From Polyangiaceae bacterium (GTDB lineage: Bacteria; Myxococcota_A; Polyangia; Polyangiales; Polyangiaceae), in NCBI GenBank assembly GCA_019637295.1, contig JAHBVX010000002.1:620001-684000 (forward strand): DNA of 64,000 nt, in the 5' to 3' direction. This document shows, piece by piece, positions 56,596 through 64,000 of the stretch. The notes beneath the pieces were generated by a model. The model saw nothing but the letters and a program-made list of their open reading frames with translations, had not been told where the DNA came from and searched no databases. The number at the start of each line of letters is the position of its first letter. Positions within the stretch are counted from its first letter, which is position 1. The position numbers and the translations under genes are program-made.

Positions 56596-57198
56596 TCACT
56601 CCTTCGGGGGCAGCTCCGCCGTCTGACCGGCGCGCACGCCATGCCGCCGCGTCCAGCCGGCGTTGACCTCCAGCACGTGCATCGCCGGGCACTCGACGGT
56701 GCGCGGCGCCTCGTTCAGCACCGGGACGTTCTCCACGATACCGACGATGGTGCCGTCCGCGGCGATGAACAGCATGTCGAGTGGCACGCACGTGTTGCGC
56801 ATCCAGAAGCCTCGCGGCTGTTCGTCGCGCCAGCTGAACAGCATCCCGGCGTTTTCGCCTAGCTCGGTCCGATACATCAACCCTCGCTCTCGATGCTCGG
56901 GCGTTCGGGCAAGCTCCGCGTCGACCTCGGGCGCGGCGGGTGCCTGGGGGAACCGCACCACCCCGCGCGGCAGCGTGGGGGCTTCGTCGGGATCGACCGG
57001 GCAGCGTGGAGCCCGGGACACCGGGGGTGGCGGCTCGGCGGGTGAGGGGACCACGCAGCGGGGCTCTGGGCTCGGCCTCGGGACCTCCGCCGGCGCGGGA
57101 GTCGAGGGCGCCCGCGTGGTGGCCACCGGCCGCGCGGGCTCCTCGGTGCGGCCGCAGCCAACGCACGCCATCAGGATCAGCCAGCCGCGCCCGCGCAT
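56596..57198 (-). CDS. DUF192-domain lipoprotein
   Basis: A 200-residue protein with a short signal and lipobox (LMACVGC, cysteine near residue 15), then a Pro/Ala-rich spacer to about residue 85 and a DUF192 domain: ELARTPEHRERGLMYRTELGENAGMLFSW, FWMRNTCVPLDMLFIAADGTIVGIVENV, VLEVNAGWTRRHGVRAGQTA. The MRNT(C/L)xPLDMLFI motif is the family hallmark. DUF192 proteins are small envelope proteins of unclear function. It lies about 70 bp upstream of the DUF4349 gene on the same strand. Confidence 0.85.
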   Translation of the reverse strand: MRGRGWLILMACVGCGRTEEPARPVATTRAPSTPAPAEVPRPSPEPRCVVPSPAEPPPPVSRAPRCPVDPDEAPTLPRGVVRFPQAPAAPEVDAELARTPEHRERGLMYRTELGENAGMLFSWRDEQPRGFWMRNTCVPLDMLFIAADGTIVGIVENVPVLNEAPRTVECPAMHVLEVNAGWTRRHGVRAGQTAELPPKE

Positions 57199-57476
57199 GG
57201 CTCGTCATAGCGCAGCCTAGCCGCGGCGACCAAAGCGGCCGCTCCGTCCGGCGGGGTGTGCCAGCCTGCGCGGCGCCGGAGTCACACTGGCGCTGGCCGG
57301 CCCGTGCGTTTTCTGTCACCAGGCCGAACTTGGGCGGGTTTTTCCAAGCGCCATAGCTGGGCATGAGCGTTGCTTTGCTCCGCGCGATGGTCGAGGTGGA
57401 AGCGGGCGGAATACGCGCCCCGGGCGCGGTGGATTCTGTTGAGTCGCAGACCCGGGGCCGCGCTAAGCTGCCGCCC

Positions 57477-58046
57477 ATGAGGCGCGCGATCGTCGCTCTG
57501 TTGCCGCTGCTCGGGGTTGCCTGCGGGGGCGCTATTGGCGCCGACGGCGACGGCGACGGCGGCCCGGGGGGCGGGGCCGGAGGAACGGGCGCCACCGGCG
57601 GCTGGTCCTTCGGCGGCACGGGCGGAAGCGGCGCTCTCGGAGGCTCCGGCGGCGCGGGCTTCGGAGGCACCGGCGGTGCGACCGGCGGGACCGGGGGCTT
57701 CATCGATCCGGGGTGCCCGGACGCCGCCGCGCCGCCGCCCACGAAGGAGTGTGAGCCGTTTGCCTCCCCGACGGGCTGTCCGGCCGGCCAGGGCTGCTTC
57801 CCGTTCGTGCAGTACCCGTCGGGCCCCTGCGAGAAGGAGCAACACGGCACCTTCTGCGCGCCAGGTGGCACCGGCAAGCAGGGCGATCCCTGTGGGGGCG
57901 AGCTGTGCGCGATTGGTCACGTCTGCGTCGTCACCGGGGTCGGCACCCAGTGCGTCAAGATGTGCGCTCCGACGGGTCCGTCGAGCTGTCCGCCGGGGTT
58001 GTTCTGCGTGCCGGTGGACGTGGAGGGGATTGGCGGATGCTTCTGA
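57477..58046 (+). CDS. Gly-rich, cysteine-rich lipoprotein
   Basis: A 189-residue protein with a lipobox (LLGVAC, cysteine about 16) followed by a low-complexity Gly/Thr/Ser tract (about 25-80, GGTGGSGG-type repeats). A C-terminal cysteine-rich domain follows (GCPAGQGCFPFV, GDPCGGELCAIGHVCV, CVKMCAPTGPSSCPPGLFCVP). The architecture of Gly-rich linker plus disulfide-rich knob is frequent in Polyangiales surface proteins. ATG 57477 starts the signal peptide; the longer upstream frame is unlikely. Its last bases overlap the start of the next gene by 10 nt, so the two are coupled. Function unknown. Confidence 0.72.
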   Translation: MRRAIVALLPLLGVACGGAIGADGDGDGGPGGGAGGTGATGGWSFGGTGGSGALGGSGGAGFGGTGGATGGTGGFIDPGCPDAAAPPPTKECEPFASPTGCPAGQGCFPFVQYPSGPCEKEQHGTFCAPGGTGKQGDPCGGELCAIGHVCVVTGVGTQCVKMCAPTGPSSCPPGLFCVPVDVEGIGGCF

Positions 58047-59641
58047 GGGTCGGACGAGCGCTCGGGCTCGCCGGCGTCGCGGGCCTGGTGGCCGCGGCGA
58101 GCGCTGGAGGTTGCGGAGCCAAGTCGGGTCTCCGCGAGCCCAGCGACGCGGGCAGGCCGGACGGCGCGACGGATGCGGGAGTCGATGCGACGGTCGCCTG
58201 CCGCTTCGACGCGGACTGCGCGCTGCCAGACCGCTGTCTCGTGAGCCTGTGCGAGGACCGCGTCTGCACCGCACCCGTGCCCATCTCCTGCGATGACGGC
58301 GACGAGTGCACCGAGGACTTCTGCGACTCCGACACGGGCGAGTGCCAGTCTCGGGAGCTCACCTCGGATCAGGACGGTGACGGCTTCAAGGGCCCGAGGC
58401 CCGGCTTCGCCCCCGGTGCGCCCGGCGCCTGCGGGGACGACTGCGACGACACGAGCCCCTTGGCTTTTCCCGGCGCGGAAGAGGTGTGTGACGGCGTCGA
58501 CAACGACTGTGACGGCATCGTGGACAACGACGCCCGCTACGAGCCCGTCGGTCCCGAGTCGGTACGGGTCTCCGCCCTGGACCTGTTGCAGGCGGGTGCT
58601 GGCGGGCTGGCCTTCAGCGGCTCGCTCTATGCGGCGGCGTACGCAGGTCAGAAGGGCGCGTGGCGCAGCTACGTCAAGGGCCTCGACTCCAGCGGCGCGA
58701 CCGCGTTCGGCGACGAGCCGATCACGAACATCCCGAGCGACACGTTCACGGGTCCAATCGTCTGGACCGGGTCCATGTTCGCGACGGTGTGGGAAGATCG
58801 TCGCGACAACGACTACGAGATCTATTTCAACCGCCTCGCTGGCGACGGCAAGAAGCTCGGGCCGGACCTGCGCATCAGCAACGCGCCCGGGTTCTCGTTG
58901 CACCCGGTCGTGATCTGGAATGGCGCCGAGTTCCTGGTGGTCTGGGACGATCGCCGGAACGGACCGCAGAACAACCGCTTGTACGGTAGGCGCGTCTCCA
59001 TCGATGGTCAGTTCATCGGTGACGAGCTCGAACTCTCGCCCACCAACCTGAACGCCGAGTTGCCCACTATCGCCAAGGGTGAGAAGACGGTCGGGGTTGC
59101 CTTCAACTCGTCCGCGCTCGGTGGCGCTGGCTTCGAGCGAGAGGTGTACCTGCGGTTGTTCAACCCGGATCTAGGCGGCGCGAAGCCGGTGGTGCTGATC
59201 ACCAAGGACCTCGGCATCAACCCGAGCGTGGTCTTCAGCAAGGATCGCTACGTGGTCGCCTACGGCAAGCGAGACACCGCGCCCAAGGATGCCATCTGGG
59301 GAGCCGTCGTGGACGAGAATGGGACGGTGCTGGTGCCGGAGAAGCGGATCACGTTCGGGGCCAGCTTCGCCAGGACGCAGGCGCTGCTGCCGCTGGGGGA
59401 TCGTCTGCTTCTCGTGTGGGCCGACGACTTCCACGGAAACTACGAGCTCTACACCAAGATGTTGTCGCTCACCCTGGATGACCTCACCCCGCGTCAGCGC
59501 ATCACCGTCGACGCCGCCGAGTCGGTGGGCCCCAATATCGCGTTCGGCCCCGATGGTGACGTAGGGGTGCTGTTCGACGATCGCCGGACCGGGAGTTGGC
59601 AGTCCTACTTCACCCGGCTCGTGTGCAAAGCCGGCGACTGA
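58037..59641 (+). CDS. MopE-like lipoprotein with a putative metal-binding motif
   Basis: A 534-residue lipoprotein. The signal ends in AAASAGGC (cysteine near 21). The cysteine-rich N-terminal part includes CRFDADCALPDRCLVSLC and a Ca-binding-like repeat (DQDGDGFKGP, CGDDCDDTSPLAFPGAEEVCDGVDNDCDG), the pattern Pfam calls a MopE-type putative metal-binding motif. The remaining about 350 residues form repeated beta-strand units such as FTGPIVWTGSMFATVWEDRRDNDYEIYF and EFLVVWDDRRNGPQNN, resembling a propeller-type repeat. It overlaps the upstream lipoprotein gene by 10 nt. Probably extracytoplasmic; function unknown. Confidence 0.78.
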   Translation: MLLRVGRALGLAGVAGLVAAASAGGCGAKSGLREPSDAGRPDGATDAGVDATVACRFDADCALPDRCLVSLCEDRVCTAPVPISCDDGDECTEDFCDSDTGECQSRELTSDQDGDGFKGPRPGFAPGAPGACGDDCDDTSPLAFPGAEEVCDGVDNDCDGIVDNDARYEPVGPESVRVSALDLLQAGAGGLAFSGSLYAAAYAGQKGAWRSYVKGLDSSGATAFGDEPITNIPSDTFTGPIVWTGSMFATVWEDRRDNDYEIYFNRLAGDGKKLGPDLRISNAPGFSLHPVVIWNGAEFLVVWDDRRNGPQNNRLYGRRVSIDGQFIGDELELSPTNLNAELPTIAKGEKTVGVAFNSSALGGAGFEREVYLRLFNPDLGGAKPVVLITKDLGINPSVVFSKDRYVVAYGKRDTAPKDAIWGAVVDENGTVLVPEKRITFGASFARTQALLPLGDRLLLVWADDFHGNYELYTKMLSLTLDDLTPRQRITVDAAESVGPNIAFGPDGDVGVLFDDRRTGSWQSYFTRLVCKAGD

Positions 59642-59660
59642 CCGGGCCCCACCGGCCACG

Positions 59661-60575
59661 TCAGCTGCGCAGCCGAGGCAGTCCGGCCTGGTGGACCTTG
59701 CCCGGCAGCTTCCGCCCGAGCACGGCCTCGGCCACCCGCCCCGCGTCGATCAGACGCGGCAGATCGATGCCCGTCTCGATGCCCATGCCGTGCAGCATGT
59801 AGACGAGGTCCTCCGTCGCCAAGTTGCCCGCGGCTCCTGGGGCGTAGGGGCAACCACCGAGCCCCGCGACGCTGGAGTCGAAGTCCCGCACGCCGAGCAT
59901 CAATCCCACCAGCGCGTTGGACAGCGCGGTGCCGCGCGTGTCGTGGAAATGCAGCGCGATCGCGTCTACGGCGACCTCGCTCAGGAACATCTCGACGATG
60001 GCAGCCGTCTGCCGGGGCGTTCCGACGCCGATGGTGTCCCCCAGGGAGACCTGATAGCAACCAAGCGAGAGCAGCGACTGCGTGATGTCCAGCGCCGCCC
60101 GGGGGTCCACGTCACCCTCGTACGGGCAGCCCCAGACGGTGGAGACATAGGCGCGGACCCGCATCCCCTCCGCGAGCGCGGGTGGCACGACATCTTCGAA
60201 CGCTGCGAGCGACTGGGCGATGGACTTGTTGGTGTTCTTCTTGTTGTGACTCTCGCTGGCGCTGAGGAAGACCGCGATCTCTGGTAGTCCGGCGGCCTTC
60301 GCCCGCTCGAACCCTTGCGCGTTGGGACACAAGGCCGAGAACGTGACCTCAGCTCGGCGACGCACGCGCCCGCAGAGTTCGTCGGCGTCCGCGAGCTGCG
60401 GAACCCAGCGTGGCGACACGAAGCTGGTGAGCTCGATTCGCGACAGTCCCGTGTCGAGCAGGGCGTCTACCAGCCTCAGCTTGGCTTCGAGCGGGATGGG
60501 CGCAGCCTCGTTCTGCAGCCCATCTCGCGGGGAGACCTCGTAGACTGAAACTCGCTCTGGCAGTCGCGCTAGCAT
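59661..60575 (-). CDS. Hydroxymethylglutaryl-CoA lyase
   Basis: A 304-residue HMG-CoA lyase: SPRDGLQNE near the N-terminus (catalytic residues), VFLSASESHNKKNTNKS, CPYEGDVD, LHFHDTRG with metal histidines near 232-235, and the flexible-loop cysteine motif GLGGCPYAPGAAGN (near 262-275). It cleaves HMG-CoA to acetyl-CoA and acetoacetate in leucine degradation or ketone-body metabolism. The ATG at 60575 has GGAG upstream and is chosen over a GTG seven codons earlier. No other leucine-degradation gene is adjacent. Convergent with the MopE-like gene (19 bp). Confidence 0.92.
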   Translation of the reverse strand: MLARLPERVSVYEVSPRDGLQNEAAPIPLEAKLRLVDALLDTGLSRIELTSFVSPRWVPQLADADELCGRVRRRAEVTFSALCPNAQGFERAKAAGLPEIAVFLSASESHNKKNTNKSIAQSLAAFEDVVPPALAEGMRVRAYVSTVWGCPYEGDVDPRAALDITQSLLSLGCYQVSLGDTIGVGTPRQTAAIVEMFLSEVAVDAIALHFHDTRGTALSNALVGLMLGVRDFDSSVAGLGGCPYAPGAAGNLATEDLVYMLHGMGIETGIDLPRLIDAGRVAEAVLGRKLPGKVHQAGLPRLRS

Positions 60576-60617
60576 CGTCGGGCTCCAGTCTGCCACAAGC
60601 TCGACCCTCCGGGCGCG

Positions 60618-62060
60618 TCAGCTCTCCACCAGCCGCGGCGGCCGGCTGCGCGGGTGCGGGGCGAACTCGATCGGGTAGTCCCCGCTGAAGCAGGCGTGGC
60701 AAAAGGGGGCTTTCGCCCCCTCGCTGGCCATGGGGAGCGAGCGAAGCTTGGCGCGCTGCACTTCTGGCGCGGCTCCAACGACTGCCTCGATCATCGCCTC
60801 GGGCGAGAGATAGGCGAGGGTGTCGCTGGTGATGTACTGATTGATCTCTTCTACCGAGTGGCTCGACGCGATGAGCTCGCCCCGCGTCGGCGTGTCGATT
60901 CCGTAGAAGCAGGGCCAGCGGGTGGGGGGGCTGGAGATGCGCATGTGGACTTCGCGCGCGCCCGCATCCCTCAGCATCTTCACGATTTTGCGGCTGGTGG
61001 TGCCTCGCACGATGCTGTCATCCACGACGACGACGCGCTTGTCGCGCAGGATGTCGGAGATGGGGTTGAGCTTCAGTCGGACCCCGAAGTGACGAATGCT
61101 CTGCTGGGGTTCGATGAACGTCCGGCCGACGTAGTGGCTGCGCACCAGGCCGAGCTCGAAGGGGATGCGAGCACGCTCGGAGTAGCCCACGGTGGCTGGA
61201 ACGCCCGAGTCCGGGACGGGGATGACGAGGTCGGCATCGATGCCGTGCTCCGTCGCCAACGCCCGCCCCAGGTTCTTGCGAGCCGCGTACACGTTGATTC
61301 CGTCCAACGTCGAGTCGGGGCGCGCGAAGTAGACGTACTCGAAGATGCAGCTCTTGCGCGCAGCGGGGCGAAAAGGCCGAACGCTGCGCAGCCCGCGCTG
61401 ATCGATCACCACCATTTCGCCGGGTTCGATGTCGCGCACGAACTCGGCGTCGATCAAGTCGAAGCTGGTGGGTTCGCTCGCGACGACGTACGCGTTCTTA
61501 CCGGGCATGATGCCGAGGCACAGCGGACGGATGCCGAGCGGATCCCGGGCGGCGATCAGCGCCCCCTGCGTCAGACACAAGAGCGAGTAGGCACCTTGCA
61601 CCTGTGAGAGCGCGTCGGCGATGCGATCTTCGACGGCGCGTTGCGTGCTCATCGCGGTCAGGTGTACGACCACCTCGGTGTCGCCGGCGCTCTGGAAGAT
61701 GGAGCCGCGCTCCTCGAGCTTCTCGCGCAGCGCGTCCGCGTTGGTGAGGTTGCCGTTGTGCGCGAAGGCGAGTGAGCCGCGGGCGTAGTCGACCGCGAGC
61801 GGTTGAGCGTTCTTCAAGAACGACCCACCCGCGGTCGAGTAGCGCACGTGCCCAATCGCGTGGGGCCCGGTCAGCCGCGCCAGCTGCGCTGGAGGGAAGA
61901 CGTCGATGACGTGTCCCATGCCCCGGTGCAGGAACAGCTGCTGGCCATCGGTGGCCGCGATGCCGGCGCTCTCCTGGCCGCGGTGCTGTAGGGCGTGCAG
62001 CCCGAGATAGGTCAGGTTGGCGGCCTCAGGGTGGCCAAAGATGCCGAAGACTCCGCACAT
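60618..62060 (-). CDS. purF: Amidophosphoribosyltransferase
   Basis: A 480-residue enzyme for the first step of purine synthesis (PRPP plus glutamine to phosphoribosylamine). The catalytic cysteine is residue 2 (MCGVFGIFG), so no propeptide needs removal beyond the initiator methionine. The PRPP-binding loop is [17 protein letters not shown]. Cysteines in [17 protein letters not shown] and [10 protein letters not shown] correspond to the four Fe-S ligands of the B. subtilis-type enzyme. The frame runs 78 codons upstream into non-coding-looking DNA. Divergent from the TPR protein gene. Confidence 0.95.
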   Translation of the reverse strand: MCGVFGIFGHPEAANLTYLGLHALQHRGQESAGIAATDGQQLFLHRGMGHVIDVFPPAQLARLTGPHAIGHVRYSTAGGSFLKNAQPLAVDYARGSLAFAHNGNLTNADALREKLEERGSIFQSAGDTEVVVHLTAMSTQRAVEDRIADALSQVQGAYSLLCLTQGALIAARDPLGIRPLCLGIMPGKNAYVVASEPTSFDLIDAEFVRDIEPGEMVVIDQRGLRSVRPFRPAARKSCIFEYVYFARPDSTLDGINVYAARKNLGRALATEHGIDADLVIPVPDSGVPATVGYSERARIPFELGLVRSHYVGRTFIEPQQSIRHFGVRLKLNPISDILRDKRVVVVDDSIVRGTTSRKIVKMLRDAGAREVHMRISSPPTRWPCFYGIDTPTRGELIASSHSVEEINQYITSDTLAYLSPEAMIEAVVGAAPEVQRAKLRSLPMASEGAKAPFCHACFSGDYPIEFAPHPRSRPPRLVES

Positions 62061-62199
62061 GGGAGCCGGGACTCTGCCCCGCCGGCGACTCGGGTGCCAG
62101 CCCGGCGCCGGGGAAACCCCCCTGCCGCGGCACGCTTGGCGATGCCTTGGTGGAAAACATTCAGTTTTCGAGCGTTGCGTGACTATTCTCTCCCCCCGA

Positions 62200-64000
62200 A
62201 TGAGCGCCTTCGAGCAGCTCCTGGACTCCTGGCGATCCAACCCGACCGCAGACGCGACCCTCGCGCTGTGCGGGGAGCTCTCGCGCTCCCCCAACGAGGA
62301 GCTGGCGCGCGAGCTGGGCGTGCGCGCCGAGCAGTGGCATTCGGCGGACGCCGCCGTGATGCTTGCCGTGGGCCGGATGTACTTGGACTCGGGACTACTG
62401 GCTGAGTCGCAGGCGTCGCTGGTCGCCGCAGGTAAGGGCGATCCACGGGACCCCAGACCATTTCGCTATCTCGGGGAAGTGCTGCTCCGGCGGGGCGACG
62501 CGATGCGTAGCGAAAAGGTGCTCGCGCGTGCGGTGCAGCTCGGCTCGACGGATCCCGAGACGACGCTGTGGTACGACCGCGCGCAGGTCTACGTTGCGCT
62601 GCAGAAGCGCGTGGGCGCGCCCGCCGTGGCCGCCGAGGTCGCCCGCACCTTGCCGCAGCGCCCTGCCCCGGTACCCCGTCGCTCGGTGTCCAAGGTGACC
62701 GCGGGGTGGACCGGAGAGGAGCCAGCGACCCTGCCCAAGGCGATGCCTGGCGGCCTCGCTCCCGGCGCGCGCCCGCCGGTCGCGGCGCCCAAAGCTCGCT
62801 CGGTTCCTCCGCCGTTGCCGCCATCCGTCGCGCCGCCACCGCCACGCGCACCCGCCGCGCCTCCGGCCTTTCAACCGCAACCCGCCTTCCAGCCGCCTCC
62901 GCCACCCGGTTTTCAACCGGTTTCTCCCCAGCCAGTCGTGCCGGCGCCGTACTACGACGACGCCGACGAGACGACGGTCCAGCACCGGGCCAGCCAGCAG
63001 GTGCTGGGCGCTCGAGATGCCGCCGTCGCTCGCGCGCCTGCAGCCACCAGCCCCTCGGCCGCCTCGAATCCCTACGCCGCCGCGGCCGCGTCAGCGCCGT
63101 CCAACCCGCGCGCTGCCGCTCCGAGCGCCCAGGCCAATCCCCTGTTCGCCCCGGCAGCGCCGGGCGCGCCCGGCGCCACGAACGCCGCTGGGCGCCGCGT
63201 GACCTTGGCGGACGCGGCGGCGCCACCTGCGGAGCTGGTGCTCGAGCACCTGGCGCGGGTGGGTGTGTACGAGCCCGGCGGCGGGGCACCTCCCGCGTGG
63301 GAGAGCGCCGAGCGCACGAAGTCGCGGGGGAGCTGGGTGCTCGTGTTGGCAACGGTGCTGCTGGTTGGCGCAGGAGTGGGCGCGTACGTCTACGCCGACC
63401 ACGTCAAGAACGAGCGCATCGCGCTGGCTGCCAGCCTCGGTGACGAGGTGGACGGTCTGTTGCACAGCGCGAACGTGGAGGAGATCCGCAGCACCGACGA
63501 GAAGCTCGCGCGCATCTTCGAGCTCGACTCCCGAAGCCAGCGTGCGTCCAAGCTCTGGCTCCGAAACCGCGTGCTCAGTGCGCTGATGCTGCCTGAGGAG
63601 TCGAGCGGTATCGACTCTGCCGTACATCGCGCCCGTAGCCTCGAGGTGCCTGAGGAAGAGACCGCGTTCGGCAAGGTTGCGTCGTTCTTGGTCGAGAGCG
63701 ACCTGGCCGGCGCGGCCTCTCTGCTGCCCCGCTGGGACGCGAAGGCCGGCAAGGACGCCTACTATCAGCTGGTGGCGGGCTCTGCCCTGGAGCGCGCGGG
63801 CGATCTGCGGGCGATCGAACGCTACCAACTCGCGCGCACTCTCGACGACAAGCTAGTCATCGCTCACATCTTGCACGCCCAATTGGTGCTGCTCGAGGTC
63901 GGGGCCGTCAAAGGGCGTCCGCTCGTCGAGGAGGCCCGCACGAAGCTAGGTGATTCCTCGGCCAGCGCCAAGGCGCTCACCGCGCTCTTGTGGGTGGTGG
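62200..64000 (+). CDS. TPR-type membrane protein with Pro-rich linker (truncated by the window edge)
   Basis: An open frame from ATG 62200 runs at least 600 codons to the end of the window without a stop. Residues about 1-140 look like TPR/helical repeats ([50 protein letters not shown]). Residues about 165-330 are Pro/Ala-rich with [12 protein letters not shown]-type motifs, likely disordered. Residues about 377-398 ([22 protein letters not shown]) form one membrane helix, and the rest returns to helical repeat-like sequence ([22 protein letters not shown]). No catalytic motif is seen in the visible part. It is divergent from purF. Confidence 0.72.
   Translation, partial: MSAFEQLLDSWRSNPTADATLALCGELSRSPNEELARELGVRAEQWHSADAAVMLAVGRMYLDSGLLAESQASLVAAGKGDPRDPRPFRYLGEVLLRRGDAMRSEKVLARAVQLGSTDPETTLWYDRAQVYVALQKRVGAPAVAAEVARTLPQRPAPVPRRSVSKVTAGWTGEEPATLPKAMPGGLAPGARPPVAAPKARSVPPPLPPSVAPPPPRAPAAPPAFQPQPAFQPPPPPGFQPVSPQPVVPAPYYDDADETTVQHRASQQVLGARDAAVARAPAATSPSAASNPYAAAAASAPSNPRAAAPSAQANPLFAPAAPGAPGATNAAGRRVTLADAAAPPAELVLEHLARVGVYEPGGGAPPAWESAERTKSRGSWVLVLATVLLVGAGVGAYVYADHVKNERIALAASLGDEVDGLLHSANVEEIRSTDEKLARIFELDSRSQRASKLWLRNRVLSALMLPEESSGIDSAVHRARSLEVPEEETAFGKVASFLVESDLAGAASLLPRWDAKAGKDAYYQLVAGSALERAGDLRAIERYQLARTLDDKLVIAHILHAQLVLLEVGAVKGRPLVEEARTKLGDSSASAKALTALLWVV

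Overview
The window is uniformly very GC-rich, gene-dense DNA from a bacterial chromosome. The gene content points to a myxobacterium of the Sorangium/Polyangium type (Myxococcota). Evidence includes an FHA domain joined to a sigma-54 activator, an FHA domain joined to a CpaF-like protein, a roadblock/LC7 protein, glycine- and cysteine-rich lipoproteins, a MopE-like putative metal-binding motif and B12-dependent methylmalonyl-CoA mutase. This assignment is inference from gene content, not a database result. No rRNA, tRNA, CRISPR array or intact insertion sequence was recognised.

Region 1 (1-18.6 kb) is a reductive pyrimidine degradation cluster: a probable beta-ureidopropionase tail, uracil permease, methylmalonate/malonate-semialdehyde dehydrogenase, omega-aminotransferase, dihydropyrimidinase and both subunits of NAD-dependent dihydropyrimidine dehydrogenase (PreA, PreT). 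Together they would take uracil or thymine through beta-alanine to acetyl-CoA or propionyl-CoA. The cluster is split by an 8.2 kb block (3.06-11.2 kb) encoding all six steps of CMP-pseudaminic acid synthesis (PseB, PseC, PseH, PseG, PseI and a SpsF/PseF-type cytidylyltransferase), a GT-B-like candidate transferase and a Wzx-type flippase. The cytidylyltransferase and PseG are fused in one protein. A broken Uma2-like fragment lies at the right edge of this block.

Region 2 (18.7-32 kb) holds topoisomerase IV ParE, a methylmalonyl-CoA mutase/MeaB/epimerase-like operon, an outer-membrane-type protein, an aconitase-like protein that has lost all three Fe-S cysteines, a roadblock protein, AroQ, acetyl-CoA carboxylase AccB and AccC, a second MeaB and endonuclease III. 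Region 3 (32-46.4 kb) holds GyrA, BamA, a cysteine-rich lipoprotein, FHA-sigma-54 and MerR-TPR regulators, a Nit-type amidase, small conserved proteins, an FHA-CpaF pseudo-ATPase and peptide deformylase. Region 4 (46.5-53.6 kb) is RibD, NrdR and the fatty-acid cluster fabF-acpP-fabG-fabD-fabH-rpmF-yceD, without plsX at its usual place. Region 5 (53.6-64 kb) holds a GT-C-like membrane protein, several lipoproteins, HMG-CoA lyase, PurF and a TPR membrane protein cut by the window edge.

The most novel structure is a 150-154 bp hairpin-rich repeat present three times (15.9, 38.8 and 55.0 kb). Every copy lies between two convergent genes. Every copy begins exactly at the TGA stop codon of one of them, and has imperfect terminal inverted repeats. 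One stem shows a compensatory base-pair change between copies.
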